From: Liolophura sinensis
Taxonomy: Eukaryota > Mollusca > Polyplacophora > Chitonida > Chitonidae
Direction: 5' to 3'
NCBI RefSeq assembly: GCF_032854445.1
Contig: NC_088295.1
Span: forward strand, 67,997,249 to 68,061,248
Length of the DNA: 64,000 bases
The notes under the pieces were generated by a model. It had not been told where the DNA came from and did no database searches. It was given only the letters and a program-made list of their open reading frames with translations. Below, piece by piece: positions 1 to 10,800 of this stretch; position 1 is the first letter of the stretch; every line of letters begins with the position of its first letter. The translations under genes and the position numbers were made by a program.

Positions 1-59
1 ACGTGTTCGTCTTGGGAGTTAGGTCCTGGTCGAGAGATAAAGGTGCTTCTCATTAAATA

Positions 60-296
60 ACTAGTACTGAGAGGTTAGAGCAAGGAAACATGACTGGTTG
101 GCTCTGTGTCAGCATAATGTGGCTGGATGGGGTCTCATGTCTGGTTTCTTCAGCATGATAATGATACTTCCGTGGCGGCAGCACTTTGGCGGCATGAACT
201 CGCCCTGCTACAACAAGATACAATACATGTACACACCTAATGACTCCTCGTTGTCATATGACTGAAAAATGTTAAATACGGCGTTAAACCCCACGC
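60..296 (+). mobile_element. SINE-like family 2, near complete copy
   Basis: A second, distinct interspersed repeat: actgagaggttagagcaagg, ...gactggttggctc..., catgaactcgccctgctaca, acacacctaatgactcctcg, ending gttaaatacggcgttaaacc. It shares its order with 18118-18325. The ending 'acg(g/a)cgttaaaccccaa' is distinct from the main SINE tail. Its tRNA origin is not clear. Confidence 0.75.
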
Positions 297-2659
297 TACA
301 TACATACACACACACATTAAATAATTAGGACACACAAGCTGAGGGTTCATTACCTCGGCCAGATACCAGTATATTGTCGACCATCACAATTCAGCGGCTT
401 CTATTCTGGGACCCTTGATGACAATAAACGGTCGACTGACGATATGGCCCCATTTGTTAGTGATACACATATAAAGTTCAGCATAGTTAGATCATTTGCC
501 TTGCAACACTATGGTTAAACCCCAAAATAGAAAAATACGTATAAAAATTTTACCGGTAATGTTGTCTTTCGCTGTAGTGTAACTATATCGCTTCTCAATT
601 GAGAATCAGGATAATAAGTGGATAAATGAAACTGGGAGCATTTCGGAGAAACCTCTTTTACGGTTGAGTTCAAGGTTTAGTACAAGGCATACAACATAAA
701 TGCAAAATATGTCACATTCTCTTCTGCCTGAGATCTCGTTTGAGCCTGTTTTACTTTTTATTTTGAACCATGCGTTTAGCCCTGTTCCTGTTTCAGGCCC
801 ATTGTCGGAGATCGTCAATCAACAATGTCCCATGCATATAATCTGAAACTATATATATTTCCATCTGTATGGATATAGTCAGCAATTAATTAAGATCAGC
901 ATATTGCATTCTTTGGGATTTTCCGTAACATGGTGATCAAAATGAATTTTCGTCTGGAAGAGTTGCTTGTGGAATATCGAACACGGATAAGGTGACATGT
1001 ATCGCTCTGTCTGACACTCACTTCATTATCAAAATATTCACACAGTTTATTATTTGTCGTATGTATATGATTTCATTATAATTGGTACATAAGCTTTTTG
1101 TACATTGAACAACCACACTGCTGAGCCTTAGTATGCCCTGTTCAATCCATTTGTGCTGTAAAATATCGACATTTAATAAAAGGTTTTCATAAAGTTCAAC
1201 GCCAGGGAGGCGCAATGACAGAAGCCACTCGCCAATACGGTCGCAGTGAGCTCAAGTCCATCTCATGCTGGCTTCCTCTCCGGCCGTACGCGGGAAGGTC
1301 TGTCAGCATTCTGCCGTTGGTTGTGGTTTGTACTGCCCGGTTTCCTCGCACCATACTACTGGCCGCCGTCGTATAAGTGAAATAAGAGTGCAATCAAATA
1401 CATAAATAACTAAAATTATAAAGTTCACGAAAGCAGCATTCATTTTCCTGCAAGGCATACTTTGTATTGAGCATATCTGCACTATCAATGCACTGTTTGT
1501 TGTTTTGGTGTTCTCGGTTAAAAGTTTTTTTCAGTCACAGGAAAGGCCATTACCCCAATTTACCTGGTAGTTGTTATATTTAGGGTTAGATTGATTGGAA
1601 TACGAATAATTATATCCGGCCCTACTGAGCAAGTATCAGTGTACTGTCGTAGTTAAAGGAAAGGACCGCTTGCCTGGTATACCTGAGGCCTAATTGCTCT
1701 TTGCAGTAAAGAAATAGTAGAAAAGTAGGTGCGTATGCACCAAAAAGACTTTAGCTGTCACTCGGTTTCAGTTTGTCTTAAGTTGAGATGAAAAGGTAAC
1801 CCGGGATGGACCAACCTAAGTAAGAGCTTAAAGAGCGTGAATATTTCTTCTCTGGTAAAGGTTTAACTTTGAAATAAGCATTTGGCCGTTTGTTTCTGAC
1901 GGGGAAGTGTGTCTACGCTCTCGACACATTAGATGGGACAGAACCACTTGGGCGTGTGTTTCGAGATGATTCAAATCTCTTCGACCTGTTTTCAGATGTT
2001 GACTTCCACAAACGACATCGCAGTTTGTCTCAGACACAGGTCTAAATCATCGGAATCATAAGCATGCAGTAGGTTTGTTGGAAGACGCGGTCATTATCTG
2101 TGCACACAGTAGTTCCATTTTTAGGTTGTGTTGTGTTGCATATTTAATTTTAGGGTTAAACAACTCCATTTTTTTCATGTTCGTTTTTCGCCATTTCCAG
2201 GATTTCAGTTCAGGGAGTTTGCATGTTGGAAAGTTTTCTCTTCGTGGTTTTGGGGATGCTGCTGTTGGCGTGGAGGCTGACGCATAGTCTGGCTCGGGCT
2301 TCTGTTCATTTAGAACCGAAAGAATCTCAGAATAACGTGAAAACTGTGCATAAAATATATATTTTGTATTATCATAACAGTTTAGGCTCATGCGTTTGAG
2401 ACCAGTTATTTGTATATCATTTGTCAACAATATCATATTCTTCATTTCTGTTTGAATGTGATCAGTAGGCCTACTTCCGCTATACTTGTTGAAGGATGGT
2501 CAAATCTTGGCAGAGCCCGACAAAAAAAAAACATGCATGAAAGTTGTTTTCTGTCATGCGTATACCAGGTCAAAGACAAACCGACATAAGCTGGATTTGA
2601 ACTGACTGGAGAAAGGATATCTTTTAATTAATTTTTTTTTCAACCAATCAGATTCTATT
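297..2659. other. Upstream flank, mostly unannotated
   Basis: Apart from the SINE at 1210-1409 this AT-rich stretch has no gene I can support. A minus-strand open frame at 2056-2445 contains a proline- and lysine-rich segment (ASTPTAASPKPRRENFPTC, KLPELKSWKW) that looks somewhat protein-like, but it has no recognised domain. Confidence 0.6.
1210..1409 (+). mobile_element. 5'-truncated SINE copy
   Basis: Begins within the head (gcaatgacagaagcc), keeps ctcatgctggcttcctctcc and ctggccgccgtcgtataag, and ends caatcaaatacataaataa. The gtacggcgtaaaa segment is deleted. Confidence 0.88.
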
Positions 2660-5079
2660 TTCCATTCATGCTGTAATCAGTCAATCTCATGCATCTCTAA
2701 GTACTCATACATTCATAATTTTGTTTTATCTATTTTCAACTATTAAAATTTTTCCACCGCTTTAGAAAATCGTCGCCTTTCCCGGATATATCAGCTATAT
2801 AGTTTTTGATTTTATAATGGTCATTTACCGTTTTCTACGGGTTAATTGTGTTTAATTTGGCGTCATTTCGTCTCATGTCAAAGATGTACTTTTTTGCTAA
2901 AATTGTCAGCAAATTTAAAGGTAGAATTGTGTTTCTCGCACCATCCCATAATAATGACTTTGGGAGTTATTTTAATATCAGTTTTCCACTTATGTGATAT
3001 CCACTTTTCGTATTTCGGATTTACGGACATTCAATGAAAGAGTGTTCTGTAGTGTCCTTACCGAGTCTGCAGTAATTACAAATATCGTCGTGTCTCTGTC
3101 CTGTTTTAAACAGATAAGATTTTGTAGGCGTTATCCTGTGCAAGATTCTGAATTGAAAATCTCGTAGCTTGGTGTATTGAGTGCACTGATAAATAGTTTC
3201 GGATACCTTTTCCCAATCAGTTTCTTTATCTAACCTTATAGTATCCTTCCATTTTTCGTGGATTTTGATATTTTGCGGCAACTCATTATTTAATAAATCG
3301 TAAAAGCGTTTTGTTCCCGGTTTTTGTTTAGTCAGTAATCGTATGTTCGATGGAAAGGAGGGGCAATATACATCATGCTTCTCATTTATCGTGAGCCACT
3401 CAGTTGGAACATTTCGAATTAACCTGTTATAATCTAAGAAAGTACCTTTCACTTTAAATTTTTGTTTGAAATCTTTAAATGTCAACAAATTTCCTTATGA
3501 ATCTTTTAAATCCCTTATAAACCTTACATTATTTTGATACCAGTAAATAATAAAAAAATTTGGTTCTTTAAACCTTGGGTTATACCATAAATGTTCATCA
3601 AGAATATACTCAATATTTGTCTGATATTTTTTGTGTGTTATCTCCTGCCATGCCCTTAGAGTATCTATCCAGAAAGGGTTGTTTACTCTTTTTAGTATTA
3701 GCCGTATATACTTACCCCCTAGAGTGCATAAACTTTTTGTATCCTTTTGACATATACTTACATTTTGCCATTTATATTTCGCTCATAACAATTTTCTCAT
3801 CCAAGATATTTTTAACGATTACTCAAATGGTATTAAGTTTACCATCCGTAATCCACCTTTTGAGTAGTCCTTTATGATAATGGATCTTTGTATCCTATCT
3901 GGACCATCATTCCATATGAATTCATAAAGTAATACATTTATTTCTTTCATAGTACTATCTGGTGGGTTTGGAAGGGAAAGGAACAAATGAATTAGTTTTG
4001 ATAGAGCTAGAGATTTTATAACTGTTATTTTTCCTAACTATGATAAGTTTCTAATTTTCCATCTTTGAAGATCAGTTTTCAATTCCTCTATTCTAGCCAA
4101 ATAATTTATTTTCCATATGTTATTAAATTCCACCGTTGAGAAATTTATGCCCAATATGTTATGTTTTTCCACCCGATCTAATTTCACTTGCTGAAATAGT
4201 TTTACATTGGATCCGGATAGAGAACCTATCCATGCTGCCTTTGTTTTTTCTATATTGATTTTTAATCCTGAATATTTGTAAAATATATCTAAGCACGATA
4301 GTGCTTCTGAGCGAGACTTTTCGGACCCATCTAAGACTAACTGTGTATCGTCAGCATATTGGCTTATTTTATGTCCTGTTTCGTTTATATTTATTCCCTT
4401 TATATCTGGGTTATTTCGTATCATTGAACCTAAAATTTCAGCACATAACAGAAAAATATACGGAGAAACTGGATCTCCTTGTCTACATCCTCTACTAATA
4501 TTAAACAGAGGGGATATAATGCCGTTTTGGAGGATACACGTAGAAATATCAGTTTGAAATAATTTTATACAGGATCTTATATCTTGTCCAAAATTAAAGG
4601 TCTTCTATGAATTCCCAAGAGATAGAGTCGACTGCCTTTTCAAAATCTATTGACGGGTATTTGTCTCTCCTTTGTTTCAAACATTATGTCGTAAATTAGA
4701 CGTACATTCTCTGCAATGCATCTTCCGGAAATAAAACCCTTCTGATCTTCATTTATAATGTCATTAAGAGCTGTTTTTAGCCGATTTGCAATGCAAGCAA
4801 AATTTGTAATTTACATTTAATAAGGTCATGGGTCTCCAGTTTTAAAAAATATTTCTAGGTTTATTTGGTTTTGGTAAACATGTTATAATCCCTTGCTTTT
4901 GAGATCGTGACAATTCGCCTTTTAAAAAATTTTCATTTCCTGCCCTTAAAACAAAATATCTTACATCTTTCCAGAACATCTTATAGAATTCTACAGGAAA
5001 ACCGTATATTCCTGGAGTTTTATCATTTTTCATATTTCTCAAACAGTTTGTTAACTCTTCCAAAGTCAATAACCCCTCT

Positions 5080-5089
5080 AATTTAACTG
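5080..5089. repeat. Target-site duplication, left copy (aatttaactg)
   Basis: Exact match to 5331-5340, bordering the SINE that splits the LINE. Confidence 0.9.
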
Positions 5090-5330
5090 GGGTCCTCCGT
5101 GGCTCAGTCAGTTCGCGCGCTAGCGCAGCGTAATGACCCAGGAGCCTATCACCATCTCATGCTGGCTTCCTCTCCGGCCGTAAGTGGGAAGGTCTGACAG
5201 CAACCTGCGGATGGTCGTGGGTTTCCCCTGGGCTGTGCCCGGTTTCCACCCACCATAATGCTGGCCGCCGTCGTATAAGTGAAATATTCTTGAGTACGGC
5301 ATAAAACACCAATCAAATAAATAAATAAAT
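5090..5330 (+). mobile_element. SINE copy nested in the LINE, with 10-bp target duplication
   Basis: tRNA-headed SINE (ggtcctccgtggctcag start, aaataaataaat tail). Flanked by identical 10-mers aatttaactg at 5080-5089 and 5331-5340. LINE reading continues on both sides (LLDGDAVKLEGLLTLEELTN across the junction once the insert and one duplicate are disregarded), so this SINE inserted after the LINE. Confidence 0.93.
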
Positions 5331-5340
5331 AATTTAACTG
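5331..5340. repeat. Target-site duplication, right copy (aatttaactg)
   Basis: Exact match to 5080-5089; directly follows the aaataaataaat tail of the SINE. Confidence 0.9.
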
Positions 5341-5395
5341 CATCACCATCTAAGAGTCTGTCTAGTTTTATGTCCTGAAGACGTCCTTATTTGAC

Positions 5396-6761
5396 ACAGT
5401 TGTTACATGCCTTCCTGACGGTCAGAACTTACTCCAAGGCCTCGCGATCGAGTTCCAAGTGTAAATGACCCATTTCCGTCATCACTCAAGTTATCATCAA
5501 ATGAGTTATCCAACGATGTTCGCTGATAGCGGATCATTGCAGAAATTCGCTGTGTATGAAATGTCTCTCCATTACTCATTGTACTTCCTCCTGCTTGGTG
5601 TATTTCGCGTTTTCGGTAACAATTTCTTTCTTTGCCTTTACCTTTGTGTTTTTCCGTTGGGGTTTGATTGGGATAATTGGGTTTAATTGTTAAAAGCCTC
5701 GGTTATCAGTGTTCAGGCGCGCTTTTTCTGCACGACTGCCGTCATGTCGTTTGTCTTCAGACACGGGTTTAGATTTTCAAGCATATTTTTTTCCATTTTT
5801 GAGAAATTTTTGTCGCGCTTTCCTTCACAAGCCATTAGGCCTCTACTATTCAGAGATATTCTGATGCTGTACACGAAATGCAGCGACGTGAAAAATGAGC
5901 TGTACCAGACCACGCGATCACTTATATATACGGCAGATATGAAGTTTAGCTTCAGCGAAAAAGATGATCTCCGGTTGGTGCAGATAAGATTAAGACTATT
6001 CAATATAATCGCAGCTTACTTAGAGTTTAATATATCCCGACTTAAAGGTCGTGAAGTCTTCTGTGGTACGGCGTAAAACTCCAATCAAATACAGTCGTGG
6101 GAGACAATTCATGCTCATGACACTGACGGCAATCCGGTTAATTTTCTTGTCGCCTAATGCCACAATTATGCTAATTATCAGACAACATGAACATGCACAC
6201 ATTCTGATAATGAAAGCAAATGAGTCTAATATATAGGGCTGGTTGTATAGCTTTTATCATATATGTGTATATATATATAGGTCAGCTTCTCATTGTTGAC
6301 CTATCGCATGAGGAACACGTGCGAAAACCATCGTCAAATTGTATCAGGCTATAACTTATAAGTATATCCATGACACAGTATTATGTATAGATACATGTAT
6401 ATGCAACATTTGAAGTGGAGTCCAAATTATATCCCCGTAGATAAGTCACAATTTTAAGTGTACAAAACTATCAGCCTCGATTTTAAAAGTGGGGCGAAAT
6501 TGTATATGTAGGGGATTGCAGTGTACCAGGGCGAAGACAAAGTTCAGCGTTAACTGTATATAAATCTCTCTTCATACGCGTATCCACGGATATACAGGAA
6601 ACTGATCTTCCCGTGTGGTTCATATATATATACAAACCATAAAGTCAATATATTAACATCGCTGTATACTCTGTACATACCGGATTTGTTCCTGCATAGG
6701 GTCATTAGACTTACACATTATAGCCTGTTTTAATAGTATATGTATTCTTGTTCCAACTCAG
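5396..6761. other. Unannotated stretch between LINE and candidate exon
   Basis: No recognisable gene. 5687-6076 is open on + for 129 codons, but the translation has no known motif and ends in a SINE tail, so I do not call it. A (TA)n-rich segment lies at 6255-6290. Confidence 0.6.
6052..6093 (+). mobile_element. SINE 3'-tail fragment
   Basis: Only the last ~40 bp are recognisable: tacggcgtaaaactccaatc followed by aaata. Confidence 0.6.
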
Positions 6762-6919
6762 ACAAAAAAATGCCGTTCATTGGAGAAGCCACCTTCAGGC
6801 GAGGCCACCCAAGACTACCGGGGACCCAGAAGACATCCGGGCATTGCACCATACAGGACATTGTTCCAGACTATGTCGTACAATGGATCTTGTACAGGAC
6901 CGACCCCTATTCTGGAACG
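6762..6919 (+). other. Candidate internal exon of an unidentified gene
   Basis: An open stretch bordered by an acceptor-like ttcttgttccaactcag and a donor-like g|gtaatc, encoding KKMPFIGEATFRRGHPRLPG, then TQKTSGHCTIQDIVPDYVVQ and WILYRTDPYSGT. Balanced codon composition and higher GC than the flanks suggest real coding origin. I do not recognise the family. It could be part of a gene lying left of RSK, a processed or decayed copy, or chance. Confidence 0.35.
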
Positions 6920-7349
6920 GTAATCAGAATTTTAATATATAAACGAAAAAACAAAATATACATTACATTTATGTGTCACTATTACCTCCGCCATTGGGAT
7001 TGTTTTGCCATCGTCTGTCTGTCGACAACTTTTCGGAAAAGGTGTAATGCTAGCATTCACTTTTGGGGAAAGTTTTTTGCACATGTCAGCCCTGAGCAAA
7101 AGAACAAATCCGCTAAATGTTGCTGGTAAGATGTGGATCTTGATCTATGAATTTTTTCAGCAATTATTCGCCATTCACAAATAGTAAATATAGACAGTAG
7201 AGGGACTTGTTAATTGATAGCTGCGACGCAGGTGGGTTTGAGCTCTTAGATTAGCTTCTAACGAAATTAAAGGCAAGAACCCGTTTACAGAGTGTAAGAG
7301 ATTTGAAACGTAGCTGTCGTGACGACATATGCTGTAGAGATACGTCACC

Positions 7350-7478
7350 ATGGCAGTTACCTTTGACCTACAACGTTACGCTCTCTTGGTAAAACAGAAC
7401 CCTGAAGCTGTATCCACAGCCTTACAGAACAATTACCATGCCCTCAGGTTGTATAAGGTGCCTAAGTATATACACTAA
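7350..7478 (+). other. Candidate start exon of an unidentified gene
   Basis: ATG in a strong context (gtcaccATGG) with an in-frame TAG four codons earlier (7335-7337). The 42-codon frame reads MAVTFDLQRYALLVKQNPEA, then VSTALQNNYHALRLYK before a donor-like AAG|gtgcct at 7457/7458; without splicing it ends at TAA, 7478. Balanced, amphipathic sequence with the look of a genuine N-terminus, but the family is not recognised and no second exon was found before the repeats that follow. Confidence 0.35.
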
Positions 7479-7514
7479 GCATATGGCAACATAGGTATAT
7501 ATGGGTTGGTCTGC

Positions 7515-7545
7515 ACGGCGTAAAATACCAATAAATAAATAAATA
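7515..7545 (+). mobile_element. SINE 3'-tail fragment
   Basis: acggcgtaaaataccaataa plus (aaat)n tail; the body is absent. Confidence 0.65.
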
Positions 7546-7802
7546 CACTGTAGAGCGCTATAAAATACCCTTGTTTATCTTTTATTTTTGGTTCTTCGTT
7601 TTTATTTTAAACTTGTTAATTTGACCCTCAGATCCAAAGCTTATGAAACTTCATTATTACATGAACATATTATGTGTAAATCATAATATCAACACTTTTG
7701 CATGTAAAGCGCAGCTAGGCAACAAGTTGATTTCGGTATACGCAAATTTACATATTTATTACTTTTTGTAAACACCCTTGTATGTAATACAGCATCCACA
7801 GA

Positions 7803-7951
7803 CGGCAAATGACACACTTTCCCACAAGAGACACAGATACGTCCACATCTGGAACAAGTTCCATCACGGTGTATTGTAAAAGGAGCAGCTTTCTACTACG
7901 TATACACTATATATTATAATGGGAATGTTCCAAGTCGCAACATACCACCAA
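7803..7951 (+). repeat. Direct duplication flanking the fold-back element, left copy
   Basis: Shares with 8211-8357 the ordered words cacacttt/cacacaaa, gtccacatctggaacaagtt, gtgtattgtaaaaggagcag, ttataatggga, gcaacatacca..aag. About 140 bp, moderately diverged. Confidence 0.7.
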
Positions 7952-7956
7952 GGGCT

Positions 7957-8214
7957 ATCAAAAAATATTCTGTCAAATTTAGCAAAAAGTCTGTTGTCTG
8001 AGTGGCGCTAGAATGTATTCTGCAATCGCAACAGATTATTCTGTTAAATATGACACGCAATTTCTATTATTTCAACAGAGCGATTCTATCAGACTATAAC
8101 AGGAATTTATGTCGAATGTGACACAATATTGTGTTATATTAGCAGAATACATTCTAGCATCACTCAGGCAACAGGCTTTCTGTTAAATTTAACAGACTGA
8201 ATTTTTTAGTGTGA
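7957..8214. mobile_element. Fold-back (palindromic MITE-like) element
   Basis: Two arms of about 65 bp, one reading tctgttgtctgagtggcgct then agaatgtattctgc, the other its imperfect reverse complement (gcagaatacattctagcatc, actcaggcaacaggctttct). Centre near 8085. Outer ends are aaaaaatattctgtcaaatt on the left and its complement-like aatttaacagactgaatttt on the right. No coding capacity. Internally carries ctgttaaat palindromes. Confidence 0.82.
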
Positions 8215-8357
8215 CACACAAATAAATCCACACCCGGAACATGTTTTTTTAACAGTGTATTGTAACAGGAGGAGCTTTCCAGTGCGTATACTAGCAGATT
8301 AATTATAATGGAAACTTTTATATAATGTATGCTTTGAGTGGCAACATATTGCCAAGA
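8211..8357 (+). repeat. Direct duplication flanking the fold-back element, right copy
   Basis: atccacacccggaacatg, cagtgtattgtaacaggagg, attataatggaaac, gtggcaacatattgccaag parallel the left copy at 7803-7951. Confidence 0.7.
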
Positions 8358-8449
8358 CCCTATTGTCTATGTATAAAGCAAGATCGACTTCTCACACAAC
8401 TCATAGCCAGCAATCTCCTGAACATACTACTTCTTCATCCTTTTTGTAT

Positions 8450-8640
8450 GTTTGCAAGGTTTTTATTCAAGCATGGTCTAAATGCATTTTTCTGTGTTGA
8501 GTGATAAAATTATACTTTTTGTGCCGCCCTATAATTGGCCAATTCATGCAATGTAATTTTCTCTCTAAAATCAAATGAAAAATGTGCATAAATTAAACTG
8601 AAAGTTGATCTTTTATATGCGAAAAGGTTGAAGTTGAGGG
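8450..8640. repeat. Dispersed repeat, copy 1 (related to 19690-19865)
   Basis: tttattcaagcatggtctaa, tctgtgttgagtgataaaat, tatactttttgtg match ttcattcaagcacattttga, tctgtgttgactgataaaat, tatactttatgtg; further weaker agreement follows to 'gcgaaaaggttgaag'. Confidence 0.65.
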
Positions 8641-10466
8641 TACCAAAACTACATCACACCCCTGCAAGCCGTTAAAATCAGTTGCATGAGCTTATATAGC
8701 CTATATATTATTGTTTGTTTTGTAATGGAAGTAGCTGGTATTGATTTATTTACCGAACTGTCTATGTAATTATTTAGTAAACATTCCTATGGTAACTGAT
8801 GTTTGATGTTGTTTTGGATATGTTTTTTGCGTTTATCGACTACAACAGAACCCCATTTTATGGCTTATACGAGTTTCACTTGTATATATGCAAATGTTGG
8901 ACTTCACGCTTATAGACTGAGTAAATCTTGAATCGATCTTGAATCTGTCAGGTACGGGTTCATGTGCGTCTGCAATAAGGTGGAAGGTGGGGGGAGGAGT
9001 GGGGGGGGGGGCAATATACTCAACACACAAACTGAATAACATACAGAAATAACGAAATATATTTAGTGAACCTTTCATAGCGATAATCTGTTTAGCAGAT
9101 ATTTTGTCAGACATTTGTCGTCTATTTTTCATTTCAATTTTTTCTAAGTGTACCAAGGTTAGTGTTCAAATAAACCAGATAATACCACTGTCGTGAAATT
9201 CGGGGCCATGTATTATGTATATAGGCATAACAGACTGCCTATATATTACATAATTTGATATCTTGGACCATTGTGACTCTTTCTTGTGTCCATACATAAA
9301 CCTACGTGCCATGCTATACATAGTTGTAAGCCCTGCATACCAAATTCTGTATAAAGGCTTACATATGTGTATTAATTGTGTCTATATACATGTACTTTTT
9401 ATGATACACGGACCAACCCCAATAGGCCTATGAGCCCATAAGTCAAATATAAGAACTGTTATGCGACCATGCGATGCAAAGTTCTTACAATATTCGAGCT
9501 AAACAGGCATAGTGTACGTACATCAGGGCTATAATGGAAACAATCAGGCGGTATTAGCAGACCTGTGCTGGTTTTGGATATGTATCAACTCCTGGAAACA
9601 GTGGAAGGTGACATATCGTGTATAGGTAGGCTATATTAGGTCAATATCTCGTGGTTCCTATTTTTTTTCGAACAGACTGTATTGTTGTTTATAACAATTA
9701 GACTAAGGAATACTCGACAAAACGTCTGAACTTAAGACAACCTGTACTGTCAAATATATAGGCCTACAACATGTAATTTATATTAGGCTCCTATATATGC
9801 CTGATCGACGTTGTGCACAGATCTTATGAACTTATGAAATATTTATGAGAACTACAGTATTTTTGGCTGTTTGGTCTGTTCTGGGATTGAGACAGACGTC
9901 TATGTTAAGCCCTGGTCTGTTTAAAGGCCAACATTGTCCAAATAGAAGGCCTACTACACGTATAGACTGAGTACAGGTCTACGGTAGGCCAAAACGCCAT
10001 AGGCTGATGGCACTCTAGATGCGCTATAGGCCTATTATGTGCGTGAGGGAACTTGCTATGATCTTACATTCAGTAAAATAAATATTTTTGTTATCAATCT
10101 TGAAAATGTGCTTCATAGGCTTCCTTGTCGCGATTTGTGTGCATGCAGCAGTAGTAGGCCTACTTATAGGTCGTCAAACCCCATCCATTGTTTAAGGTTA
10201 TCATGAAGGCGGAAACTACATGATTAAATACAGTGTAGACTGAAGTGTGAATTGTAATAAATCTATGTCCACATGTAGCTTGCTGGTATAGGAAAGGTGA
10301 GTTTGCTCGCAAAAGGGTAGGCCCCTACAGAGTTGCCAATGACTGCAAGGTTAGGCCTAGTCAGTGCCAAGTTAAGCACGGCCATGCAAGCAATAGTGTT
10401 TAGCAATAAGACAAGGGAAGAAAGACAATAGCAAGGCCCCTGTCTATATCACAACTGTTTGTTTAC
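8641..10466. other. Proximal flank of RSK with AGGCCT cluster
   Basis: AT-rich with a poly-G tract near 9000. From 9424 to 10358 AGGCCT occurs six times (9424, 9760, 9947, 10028, 10156, 10353), mostly within the larger taggccta. No coding sequence seen. Confidence 0.6.
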
Positions 10467-10740
10467 ATGCGTTGTCATTTTTTTTCTTCTGTGTTGGCCC
10501 AGTTCGTAGGGGCTAAAGGTAAAGGTGTAAGAGGGGCATAACGACTGATCCACTCGGACGAACGGGTGAGCTTGTCTGACGTTGGAGGGCGCTGTCACAC
10601 AGGAAGTCGAGTCGCTCAGCCTCGTTTCGCCGTTTGAGCTCGCCATCTTGTTGAGGGTGGCTGTGAGGAGCTTCGTAGCGCGTAACTTCTGTTTTGTTTC
10701 ATCTTTACAACTCTCCAAAATTCCGCTCTTCAGTCCCAAA
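10467..10740 (+). promoter_or_regulatory. Putative RSK promoter and 5' leader, CpG-rich and ATG-free
   Basis: From the ATG at 10466-10468 to the RSK start no ATG occurs on the + strand, as expected of a leader scanned by ribosomes. CpG dinucleotides are dense from about 10550 to 10690, unlike the CpG-poor flanks. No TATA box is evident. The start of transcription is not determined. Confidence 0.6.
10641..10650 (+). promoter_or_regulatory. YY1-like motif CGCCATCTTG
   Basis: The 10-mer matches the core of the animal YY1 element (CGCCATCTTG, reverse AAGATGGCG), often found just downstream of the start site in TATA-less promoters. It sits about 90 bp before the RSK start codon inside the CpG-rich leader. 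The motif is seen; its function is inferred. Confidence 0.4.
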
Positions 10741-10800
10741 ATGCCGTTGGCACCACTAGTAGACCCTTGGCAGCCAATGGATTTGGCCCAAGAAGCCGAG
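10741..10800 (+). CDS. RPS6KA: RSK exon 1 (coding part): start codon, residues 1-20
   Basis: First coding exon of a p90 ribosomal S6 kinase, a cytosolic and nuclear Ser/Thr kinase activated by ERK and PDK1. The peptide starts MPLAPLVDPWQ, closely matching the MPLAQL..PW start of vertebrate RSKs, which fixes the start codon. The ATG has A at -3. An in-frame TGA lies upstream at 10567-10569 and no in-frame ATG lies between, so no longer form starts in this exon. The exon ends ...GCCGAG followed by gtgact (phase 0). What is seen: start, donor and family-specific N-terminus. The 5' end of the exon (transcription start) cannot be placed. Confidence 0.93.

Larger units (their letters stand above)
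2660..5395 (-). mobile_element. Decayed L1/Tx1-like non-LTR retrotransposon, 5'-truncated
   Basis: Reading right to left, broken frames give the ordered parts of a LINE ORF2: MKNDKTPG, then FPVEFYKMFW and GIITCLPKPNK (5069-4842); ENVRLIYDI; motif A DFEKAVDSISWEFI (around 4660-4610); RGCRQGDPVSPYIFLL (around 4490-4430); the catalytic YADD at 4358-4347; and a C-terminal region with a Cys-rich knuckle CNYC...HSFIEC (3100-3021), then ILAKKYIF and a final KRWKNF near 2750. Several frameshifts and stops separate these parts, so no active protein is made. The 5' part (endonuclease, ORF1) is missing. A SINE interrupts it at 5090-5330. The order and motifs fit the L1/Tx1 side of the LINE tree; the exact clade is inferred. 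Confidence 0.88.

Noticed and set aside
2056-2445. 129-codon minus-strand frame with KLPELKSWKW, considered as a BEL/Pao gag relic
   Set aside because: The resemblance to a gag motif covers only a few residues; no flanking protease, RT or LTR seen.
3021-3488. 155-codon minus-strand frame as a separate cellular gene
   Set aside because: It is the C-terminal, Cys-knuckle part of the decayed LINE, in line with RT motifs at 4038-5069.
5687-6076. 129-codon + strand open frame
   Set aside because: No recognisable domain, ends in a SINE tail, and an equally long minus frame overlaps it.
8833-9156. 107-codon minus-strand frame with PPPTPPP
   Set aside because: The proline run comes from a poly-G tract on the + strand; no family features.
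10582-10740. 53-codon in-frame upstream extension of RSK
   Set aside because: It starts with TTG, not ATG, shows no RSK similarity, and an in-frame stop lies at 10567; the ATG at 10741 gives the family N-terminus.
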